This document shows, one piece after another, positions 1-5,033 of a stretch of 7,078 nt of DNA. The position numbers were made by a program, and so were the translations under genes. Within the stretch, counting starts at the first letter, position 1. Each line of letters begins with the position of its first letter. Origin of the DNA: an uncultured Clostridia bacterium (GTDB lineage: Bacteria > Bacillota > Clostridia > Christensenellales > DTU072); NCBI GenBank assembly GCA_934296355.1, contig CAKRAY010000076.1, positions 1 to 7,078 on the forward strand, in the 5' to 3' direction. A model generated the notes under the pieces. The model was given only the letters and a program-made list of their open reading frames with translations, did not search any database and was not told where the DNA came from.

Positions 1-4
1 CTAA

Positions 5-64
5 TAAGGAACTCTCTCGTACCTCGCTCGTTGAGTAAAGTTCGTAAGGCGTTCCCCCTTGCTG
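5..64 (+). repeat. Diverged direct repeat, copy A
   Basis: This is the first copy of a roughly 60-bp direct repeat, matched by 161-222. Shared blocks occur in the same order: TAAGGAA, then CGTACCT, then AAGTTCGTAAGGC, then TTCCCCCTT and CTG. The last 27 bases (38-64) match 196-222 at 25 positions. The stretches between the blocks differ in sequence and by 2 nt in length. One plus-strand frame is open from the left edge to a stop at 97-99, but because the repeat recurs in a non-coding context I read this stretch as non-coding. Confidence 0.6.
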
Positions 65-69
65 ATAAT

Positions 70-155
70 CGGTGCCAGTCGTTCGGCGGGTACTTATAGC
101 AGTCGGAAAGGCTTTTCCTTTGTGCTAATGCGTACTGTTAACCGCCGAAGCACCG
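70..155. repeat. Nested imperfect inverted repeat
   Basis: CGGTGC (70-75) pairs with GCACCG (150-155), and TTCGGCGG (82-89) pairs with CCGCCGAA (142-149). The left arm carries a 6-nt bulge (76-81) and the right arm none. A small hairpin, GGAAA (105-109) with TTTCC (114-118), sits inside. The arrangement could fold as a structured RNA or be the remains of a palindromic repeat element. No promoter or family match is visible, so no function is assigned. Confidence 0.45.
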
Positions 156-160
156 ACTTA

Positions 161-222
161 TAAGGAAGCCGTTACGTACCTTACGGCTTACATTCAAGTT
201 CGTAAGGCTTTCCCCCTTACTG
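161..222 (+). repeat. Diverged direct repeat, copy B, with internal hairpin
   Basis: This is the second copy of the element at 5-64, with a period of about 158 bp. Its variable middle contains a perfect 7-bp inverted repeat, AAGCCGT (166-172) with ACGGCTT (183-189), that copy A lacks. Directly downstream the two copies diverge completely, so this is not a simple tandem duplication of the whole 158 bp. Confidence 0.6.
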
Positions 223-268
223 TATCCCCCTAAGGGGAAATTGTGAAAAGTGTCATTTCCACAATTTC
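209..268. repeat. Two overlapping hairpins
   Basis: The first hairpin pairs TTTCCCC(C)TTA (209-219) with TAAGGGGAAA (231-240), with one bulged C. The second pairs GAAATTGTG (237-245) with CACAATTTC (260-268). It extends inward by AAA/TTT after one mismatch, giving 12 of 13 pairs and a 6-nt loop (250-255). The arms overlap at 237-240, so both cannot form completely at once. Neither is followed by a T-tract, so they are not ordinary terminators. Confidence 0.55.
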
Positions 269-362
269 GTATTATACAGTTAACTTTCTTTCTTCTTTAG
301 ATGAAAGTTCATTTGCGAGTATATGCTTATTGTAGAATACTGCCGGTTCGCATAACTGCGAT

Positions 363-402
363 GCAACGCGCGTGCGTTGCTGGGTGAAGCGTCACACGCT
401 TC
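363..402. repeat. Pair of adjacent perfect hairpins
   Basis: GCAACGC (363-369) pairs with GCGTTGC (374-380) across a 4-nt loop. GAAGCGT (386-392) pairs with ACGCTTC (396-402) across a 3-nt loop. The pair is flanked by a 10-bp direct repeat, TATATGCTTA, at 320-329 and 409-418. There is no T-tract. The pair lies about 50 bp upstream of the yccF promoter; a role is unknown. Confidence 0.5.
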
Positions 403-453
403 CGCGGCTATATGCTTAAAACGGTTTGTTATGAAAAATATACACAAAATGTA

Positions 454-482
454 TTGACACGTTGGAAAATTGTTTTTATAAT
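454..482 (+). promoter_or_regulatory. Consensus sigma-A type promoter for yccF
   Basis: TTGACA (454-459) and TATAAT (477-482) both match the housekeeping consensus at all six positions and are separated by exactly 17 bp. Transcription would start near 489, leaving a leader of about 100 nt before the yccF start codon. Confidence 0.85.
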
Positions 483-509
483 ACCCTTACCAACACTTTT
501 TGCGCGGCG

Positions 510-540
510 AACGACTTAGGGGGAATAAATCGTTTTTTTT
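510..540 (+). promoter_or_regulatory. Terminator-like hairpin in yccF leader (possible attenuator)
   Basis: AACGA (510-514) pairs with TCGTT (530-534), and TTA (516-518) with TAA (526-528), around one C-A mismatch. The 7-nt loop is GGGGGAA. The right arm runs into eight consecutive T (533-540). The shape resembles an intrinsic terminator lying inside the leader, but the stem is short and AU-rich, so termination would be weak. Confidence 0.3.
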
Positions 541-592
541 CTTTTCCTTTACGACGTTTACGGCATATTTAACAATAAATTCAGGAGGAAAA

Positions 593-961
593 ATGAAAAC
601 TTTCGGTAATATTTTATGGTTTATCTTCGGCGGACTCGAATGGGCTATCGCGCTTGTGCTCGAGGCGTTATGTTGTTTCGTAAGTTTAATCGGAATTCCC
701 GTGGGAATTCAACTTTTCAAAATGGCGGGGTTCGTTATTTGGCCTTTCGGCAAGCAAGTGCAAGAAGTCAACATTAACGGATTCAAAAAATTCTGTAACG
801 TACTTTGGGCGATTACCGGCGGCTGGGTATCCGCCGCGCTTTTCGGTCTTTGCGGTATTATCTTCTTCGTTACGATTATCGGTATACCTTTCGGTAAACA
901 ATATTTCAAATTGGCAAAATTTATAATCCTTCCTCTCGGCAAGGGTTTTGTAAAAGCATAA
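593..961 (+). CDS. yccF: YccF-family inner membrane protein
   Basis: This encodes a 122-residue hydrophobic protein of the YccF (DUF307) family, integral membrane proteins of unknown biochemical role. The sequence is an internal duplication at a 63-residue offset. Residues 2-56 align with 65-119, sharing the N-x-LW motif (6-9 and 69-72), the GG pair (13-14 and 76-77), GIP (34-36 and 97-99), the proline at 51 and 114, and the GK at 53-54 and 116-117. Each half would supply one or two membrane segments. The ATG at 593 is chosen because AGGAGG ends a few bases upstream. The same frame extends upstream to a TTG at 500, which would add 31 residues unlike the family and has no ribosome site. The gene has its own consensus promoter and terminator, so it is probably monocistronic. 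The family assignment is confident; the function is not known. Confidence 0.93.
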   Translation: MKTFGNILWFIFGGLEWAIALVLEALCCFVSLIGIPVGIQLFKMAGFVIWPFGKQVQEVNINGFKKFCNVLWAITGGWVSAALFGLCGIIFFVTIIGIPFGKQYFKLAKFIILPLGKGFVKA

Positions 962-984
962 AAAAAAGTTTTTCGTGTTGGTGG

Positions 985-1014
985 AGAGCGACGAAATCTT
1001 GTCGCTCTTTTTTT
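985..1014 (+). terminator. Intrinsic terminator after yccF
   Basis: A perfect 8-bp stem pairs AGAGCGAC (985-992) with GTCGCTCT (1001-1008), with an 8-nt loop, and runs into seven T (1008-1014). It lies 24 bp after the yccF stop and separates yccF from the channel gene. Confidence 0.9.
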
Positions 1015-1058
1015 ACCGCTATTGTATTTCGAGTCTTACTCTGCGCGGGCGTTTCGTA

Positions 1059-1087
1059 TTGACTTATTTTGTCGAAAAATGTATAAT
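1059..1087 (+). promoter_or_regulatory. Near-consensus promoter for the MscS gene
   Basis: TTGACT (1059-1064, five of six) and TATAAT (1082-1087, six of six) are spaced by 17 bp. Transcription would begin near 1094, about 20 nt before the ATG at 1115. This also argues against any start codon upstream of 1094. Confidence 0.82.
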
Positions 1088-1114
1088 ATACAAAAAAAAC
1101 AAGGAAGAAAAAGT

Positions 1115-1939
1115 ATGGATTGGCAACAAATATGGCAAACGGTTCAAGAATGGCTGACGAACACGGGCATTAAGATTCTCGTAGCGATAGTAATACTGAT
1201 TATTTCTTTTACTATAATAAACTGGTTAAGTAAAAAAGTCGCTAAACGCAGCAAAAAAATCGAAGACACGAAAAAAGTCGATAAAACCATATACAGAACG
1301 CTCAGTTACGTAATAAAAATCGTACTGAAAATACTCGTGGTTATCGGACTTATAGGGTACCTCGGCATCAACACCGGCGGTATAACCGCGCTAATCGCCT
1401 CGCTCGGCGTAGGCGTAGGCATGGCGGTAAACGGCACGCTCTCCAACCTTGCCGGAGGCGTTCTTATCCTTATAACAAGACCGTTAAAAGTGGACGACTA
1501 CATCGCGGCGTGCGGGTACGAAGGCACGGTGGAAGACATACTCATTTGCCACACGAAACTCCGTACAAGCGACAACAAAGTCGTATATTTACCTAACGGA
1601 AAACTTTCTTCTTCCGAAATCGTGAATTACAGCGAAAAAGATATGCGCAGAGTAGATATCGTATTTTCCGTATCGTATGCGGACGACTTCGAAAAAGCGA
1701 AAACCGTCATTCTCGAGGTTGCCAAAAACAATCCCCTCGTCCTAAACGACCCCGCGCCTTCGGTAAGAATGAGCGCGCAAAGCGAAAGCAGTATCGACCT
1801 TACGGCAAAGATATGGTGTAAAAACGACGACTACCACGCCTTAAAAGCGGACATGCTCGAAAATGTGAAAATCGCCTTCGACAACAACGGAATAAGTATT
1901 CCCTATCCGCAACTCGACGTGCACGTAAAGAAAGACTGA
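1115..1939 (+). CDS. mscS: MscS-type mechanosensitive ion channel
   Basis: This 274-residue protein is close to the usual length of small MscS channels, which open under membrane tension and release solutes during hypo-osmotic shock. Three membrane segments are visible: about 18-38, 62-85 and 90-122. The third is the glycine/alanine-rich pore helix ending in NGTLSNLAGG (106-115) and TRPLKVDDY. It is followed by the beta domain, with LPNGKL (159-164) and VNYSE (170-174), and the C-terminal alpha/beta domain ending in GISIPYPQLDVHV (259-271). Aligned by eye with my memory of E. coli MscS, V99 and M103 occupy the positions of the two pore-gate leucines. The ATG at 1115 has an AGGAAG site 7 nt upstream. 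An in-frame start at 1022 would lie upstream of the promoter and is rejected. The gene converges on the kinase gene with a 79-bp gap and no recognisable terminator. Confidence 0.95.
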   Translation: MDWQQIWQTVQEWLTNTGIKILVAIVILIISFTIINWLSKKVAKRSKKIEDTKKVDKTIYRTLSYVIKIVLKILVVIGLIGYLGINTGGITALIASLGVGVGMAVNGTLSNLAGGVLILITRPLKVDDYIAACGYEGTVEDILICHTKLRTSDNKVVYLPNGKLSSSEIVNYSEKDMRRVDIVFSVSYADDFEKAKTVILEVAKNNPLVLNDPAPSVRMSAQSESSIDLTAKIWCKNDDYHALKADMLENVKIAFDNNGISIPYPQLDVHVKKD

Positions 1940-2018
1940 TGCTCTCGTATCGATATTTTAGGTTACCGTAAATTCGGCTTAGGAACCCTCAATCATTAAT
2001 ATATTTAAGCGCAATACT

Positions 2019-4031
2019 CTATGCCAGCGGCAACGTGGCGGAGAATACGGTCAAATTGTCTTTACGTTCGTACTTCAATTCTCCGTGCATCGATTCCACG
2101 ACGGACTTAGCCAAAAACAGTCCGAGTCCGGTATTGTTTTCGTTGGGCGCGACCGAAACGAACGGCTCGAAAATATCCCTGTCCGTAGTCACGCCGACTC
2201 CGTCGTCGATTATACTTAGCAAACATTCGCTTTTTCTTTTCGTAACGGCGACTTCCAAGCGACTACACGACGAATGTTCGATTGCATTCAGAACCAAATT
2301 CATTATTACGCTTTCAAGCGCGGTTTTCTTCGCGTAAACGTCCAGTCTGTCGGGAACGTCAACGGTCAAAACGATGCCGTTCGCTTCGCAGTCGGGGCGC
2401 AGTTCGTTCGTCACTTTGTTCACGAGGTCGCTCAAATTAAGGACTTCCGATTGTTCGGCAACGAAGTTTTGCTTGCCGTACTTTCCCAAATCGGCGAAAT
2501 CTTTTTTCAGTTCCGCGTTTTTTTGCAATATGCAGTCTACTTTCGCAATCAATTCAGGCTCGGTCAAATAACCTCTTAAATCCGTAAGCGAGCCGTTCAT
2601 TCCCACGACGGTCTTTTTCATATCGTGGCTCACGTACAGTAAAATTTTGTCGCGCTCGGCAATAACCGTCTGCAAGTTTTGCGTTTGCTTAGCGACCTCT
2701 TTCTCCAAATTGACGGTAAGGTATCTGTTATGTATCTCGGCGGAAGTAAACTCGCGAAAGCCTAGCACAACCGTTACTATCGACATTAACAAACATAGCC
2801 AGAACACCGGCGAACCGGCGATAAACGGGAACGATTGTTTGAACGACAAAACCGTTATCGCCAGCGACACGGAAATGACGGTGTTAAGTCGCAAACCGAC
2901 GGGTTTGCCTTGCGCCACGTCGCGGACGATAAACGCCAAAACGGCTACGACGCTTATCGCCGCAAGGGTCATATAGATAATGCGAAAAGCGACGTACGCG
3001 GAAGTCGAAGTCAGCATCGGACCGACAAAAGCCGCTACGCTCGCAACGCCGGCAACGCTCATGGCAACGCGCGAAAGAGGAAATTTACCCACCCTCTTAG
3101 GTAAATACCACGCCGAAGCGACGAGCGTCAACCCTATCGAACATTCGCGTATGCCCAGCCAAAAATACGGAATCGTCGTCAGTCCGAATAGTTTATATAT
3201 GGAAAACAAAGCGAGCGATACTCCCGTGGCGTACACCAGTTGCGGCACGAAGGTAAGCGAACGCTTTAATATACAAATGAAAAGGAACAGCAAAAGCGTC
3301 GCCGCGCCCGTCATCGCGCCGATAAGCACTAACGAACGGTTGCCTTCTACCGTTCTTCTCACCGCCGAGTCTTCTCCTATCAATATCTCGTTCGAAATAC
3401 CGGTAAAGTTGTCGTTGTCCGTTTCGTAATGTATCGTAACCATACATTCTTTAGAATACTTACGCTCGGTCGAAATCGGAATATCTATGAAAATAGGTTG
3501 TACGGCGGTTTCGTGGGTAACGTCGTCGTCAAACTCCGACGGCGCGGAAAACGAGCCGTAATAAGCGATGTTGTATCTGTCTATCGAGCCGATATACTCC
3601 TTGTTTTGAAAACGCACGTACACGCTGCAAGCGGAAAACACGGGCGGAATATACATCGTCAAATGCCAATTTCCGTCGGCTTTGAGCAAGCCGTTAAGTT
3701 TTTCCGTATCGTTCCACTCTTCGCCGTCGAGAGTGTCTATACAAAAACGGTACGTTCCTCTCCTCGCGGGAGAATCGCCCGTATCGGCGTCGGACACGGC
3801 CTCGTTCGGCTCCGCGAAATCGTCGGCCAGATAGTTAACCGCAGTCATTTTCATAACGCCTTGCACGTCGAAAATCGAAACCGCGTTTATCGAAACGCCG
3901 TCAAAATTTTTCTTCTTATTCTTAGTTTCTTTAATAAAACTCGGTTCGGCGAAACTTAATCCCAAAGTAAATGCCAGGCAACATACCGCCACGCTCAGTA
4001 AAAACACAAGGTTACGCACGTTCTTTTTCAT
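2019..4031 (-). CDS. 7TMR-DISM-like sensor histidine kinase
   Basis: This 670-residue membrane kinase should autophosphorylate on histidine and pass phosphate to the neighbouring regulator. A signal peptide (about 1-28) is followed by a beta-rich extracellular region (about 45-225). Seven hydrophobic segments then follow, roughly at 234-255, 260-281, 286-309, 318-339, 344-369, 383-404 and 406-425. A helical linker (430-465) leads to the HisKA domain, with SHDMKKTV and the phospho-acceptor H469. The ATPase domain shows the N box (N578, N582), DDGVG (609-613), IFEPF (620-624) and the glycine-rich NTGLGLF (633-639). This order matches 7TMR-DISM receptors with a DISMED2-like sensor domain. That family is known to sense extracellular ligands, but the ligand here is unknown. 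The ATG overlaps the regulator stop (ATGA), with a GGGAGAG ribosome site upstream, indicating translational coupling. No terminator was seen downstream. The kinase call is very sure; the sensor subfamily less so. Confidence 0.93.
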   Translation of the reverse strand: MKKNVRNLVFLLSVAVCCLAFTLGLSFAEPSFIKETKNKKKNFDGVSINAVSIFDVQGVMKMTAVNYLADDFAEPNEAVSDADTGDSPARRGTYRFCIDTLDGEEWNDTEKLNGLLKADGNWHLTMYIPPVFSACSVYVRFQNKEYIGSIDRYNIAYYGSFSAPSEFDDDVTHETAVQPIFIDIPISTERKYSKECMVTIHYETDNDNFTGISNEILIGEDSAVRRTVEGNRSLVLIGAMTGAATLLLFLFICILKRSLTFVPQLVYATGVSLALFSIYKLFGLTTIPYFWLGIRECSIGLTLVASAWYLPKRVGKFPLSRVAMSVAGVASVAAFVGPMLTSTSAYVAFRIIYMTLAAISVVAVLAFIVRDVAQGKPVGLRLNTVISVSLAITVLSFKQSFPFIAGSPVFWLCLLMSIVTVVLGFREFTSAEIHNRYLTVNLEKEVAKQTQNLQTVIAERDKILLYVSHDMKKTVVGMNGSLTDLRGYLTEPELIAKVDCILQKNAELKKDFADLGKYGKQNFVAEQSEVLNLSDLVNKVTNELRPDCEANGIVLTVDVPDRLDVYAKKTALESVIMNLVLNAIEHSSCSRLEVAVTKRKSECLLSIIDDGVGVTTDRDIFEPFVSVAPNENNTGLGLFLAKSVVESMHGELKYERKDNLTVFSATLPLA

Positions 4032-4708
4032 AAAATCTCTCCCGTAAAGCAGTAACCCTTATTAAACTCCGTGCGTATTACGTCCGCGCCGGGCAAAGCC
4101 GCTTTCAACTTTCTGCGCAACGAAGACAAATGCGCGCGTATAGTGGTCGTATGCAAACTGGGCGCGCACCAGATCTGTTCGTAAATCTCGTCGGCGGTAA
4201 AATAATTGCCGTGGTTTTTTACCAAAAAGAACAAAATATTAAACTCCGACGGAGTAAGCGCGATAGTCGCGTTTCGATATTTTACGGTACGGGTGTTGGC
4301 GTTTATCGACAACTGCCCGAAGGTTTTCACCGCGTCCGATTTCGGCAACAGGCGCAACGCTATATGCGTTTCCAAAAGGCGCATCGCGCAAGGCTTCACG
4401 ACGTAATCGATCGCGCCTGAGGTAAGACCCGTCATGACAACGTCCTCCCCGTCTAACGAAGAGAGTATTATTACCGGCGGCAAGAAGAAAAAATGCTTAA
4501 ATAAATCCATTCCCATACTGTTTTTCAGTATCAAATCTAAAATAATCGCGTCGAAGTTGCCGCTTTGTTCCAAAATATCCGCCGCTTCGTCAACGTCCGA
4601 AGCCGTATAGACGATATTTTGCGGAGAAAAATAATCGACCATTTCTTTTTTCAATTCTTCGTCGTCTTCGACGAACAACAATTTCCTATCGCAAACTTTG
4701 TAATTCAT
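4028..4708 (-). CDS. OmpR/PhoB-family response regulator
   Basis: This 226-residue transcription factor is the likely partner of the kinase encoded just downstream. The receiver domain (about 8-120) shows the acidic pocket E14-D15-D16, the phospho-acceptor D58 in IILDLIL, the switch serine region ILSS (81-84), and the VVKP lysine K105. The winged-helix DNA-binding domain (about 128-226) has LTPSEFNILFFLV (151-163), the recognition helix TTTIRAHLSSLRRKL (187-201) and the wing ending KGYCF. The ATG at 4708 has AAAGGA 5 nt upstream. The TGA stop overlaps the kinase ATG by 4 bp, so the two genes form one operon, regulator first. An extended -10 promoter lies about 120 bp upstream on the minus strand. 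All phosphorylation residues are present, so it should be a working regulator. Its targets are unknown; the divergent secreted-protein gene is the nearest candidate. Confidence 0.95.
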   Translation of the reverse strand: MNYKVCDRKLLFVEDDEELKKEMVDYFSPQNIVYTASDVDEAADILEQSGNFDAIILDLILKNSMGMDLFKHFFFLPPVIILSSLDGEDVVMTGLTSGAIDYVVKPCAMRLLETHIALRLLPKSDAVKTFGQLSINANTRTVKYRNATIALTPSEFNILFFLVKNHGNYFTADEIYEQIWCAPSLHTTTIRAHLSSLRRKLKAALPGADVIRTEFNKGYCFTGEIL

Positions 4709-4773
4709 AATTATCCTTTTTCCGTCCGTTCGGGAATTTCCGTCGCGTACCGAATCCGTTTAAGTTCTTTTTC

Positions 4774-4795
4774 GCCGTGCTTGCAAGCACTCGGC
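4774..4795. promoter_or_regulatory. Palindrome in the two-component operon leader
   Basis: GTGCTTG-CAAGCAC (4777-4790) is a perfect 14-bp palindrome. It extends outward by GCC (4774-4776) with GGC (4793-4795), with a 2-nt bulge. It lies between the operon promoter and the regulator start codon, so it could be an operator or an RNA hairpin in the leader. There is no T-tract next to it. Confidence 0.5.
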
Positions 4796-4826
4796 AAACG
4801 ATAACGAAAAACGCACGCGCAAGAAC

Positions 4827-4855
4827 ATTATATCAAACATTTCCGCGCGTTGCAA
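4827..4855 (-). promoter_or_regulatory. Extended -10 promoter for the two-component operon
   Basis: Read on the minus strand, TTGCAA (4855-4850, four of six) is separated by 17 bp from TATAAT (4832-4827). TG stands one base upstream of the -10 box, an extended -10. Transcription would start near 4820, giving a leader of about 110 nt. Confidence 0.75.
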
Positions 4856-4873
4856 TATTCCTGACGAACCCCG

Positions 4874-4922
4874 AAGCGTAGTAAGCCCGCTTTTACGCTC
4901 GCTATAAAAGCGTATAACGCTT
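4874..4922. promoter_or_regulatory. Cluster of AGCGTA half-sites (candidate operator)
   Basis: AAGCGTA occurs at 4874-4880 and 4908-4914, and its reverse form at 4894-4899 (TACGCT) and, with one change, at 4916-4922 (AACGCTT). The last two form the inverted repeat AAGCGT-ATA-ACGCTT (4908-4922). An 8-bp hairpin, CGCTTTTA (4888-4895) with TAAAAGCG (4905-4912), overlaps. The cluster lies between the two divergent promoters, where a regulator would be expected to bind. The binding protein is unknown. Confidence 0.4.
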
Positions 4923-4923
4923 G

Positions 4924-4941
4924 TTTGTAAAGATTTGTTAA
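4924..4941 (+). promoter_or_regulatory. TTTGTnAA direct repeat, possible response-regulator box
   Basis: TTTGTAAA (4924-4931) and TTTGTTAA (4934-4941) form a direct repeat with a 10-bp period, about one helical turn. OmpR/PhoB-type regulators are known to bind tandem direct repeats of about this period. It lies some 40 bp upstream of the secreted-protein -10 box, a suitable position for activation. Assignment to the neighbouring regulator is inference. Confidence 0.4.
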
Positions 4942-4977
4942 GGTTAAACTTGTCACGGGTCTACGGCGATTTTCGTA

Positions 4978-4986
4978 TGATACAAT
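4978..4986 (+). promoter_or_regulatory. Extended -10 promoter for the secreted protein gene
   Basis: TG at 4978-4979 precedes TACAAT (4981-4986, five of six) by one base, forming an extended -10. At 16-18 bp upstream there is no recognisable -35 box. That would fit either extended -10 dependence or an activated promoter. Transcription would start near 4993. Confidence 0.6.
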
Positions 4987-5033
4987 GCTAACAAAAATAT
5001 CTAAAAAATACTATCGTTTAAGGAGTGTCCGAT

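Noticed and set aside
1..99. Plus-strand frame open from the left edge to a stop at 97
   Set aside because: About 32 codons with no recognisable protein, and much of it repeats in a non-coding stretch at 161-222. The end of an upstream gene cannot be fully excluded.
1..453. CRISPR array or tRNA gene
   Set aside because: The repeats are only two diverged copies without regular spacers, and no cloverleaf with a conserved T-arm is visible.
500..592. Longer YccF start at TTG 500
   Set aside because: The extra 31 residues have no family similarity, and the AGGAGG site fits the ATG at 593.
975..1157. A 60-codon plus-strand frame across the yccF-mscS gap
   Set aside because: It covers the terminator and the next promoter and overlaps the MscS start out of frame; no protein features.
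1940..2018. Bidirectional terminator between mscS and the kinase gene
   Set aside because: I looked on both strands for a stem followed by a T-tract and found only the short palindrome GGTTACC and AT-rich sequence.
3429..3959. A 176-codon plus-strand frame
   Set aside because: It is antisense to the extracellular region of the histidine kinase, with no family features or ribosome site.
4888..4912. Hairpin as a terminator
   Set aside because: The 8-bp stem has no T-tract on either side and lies between divergent promoters, so an operator or chance structure is more likely.
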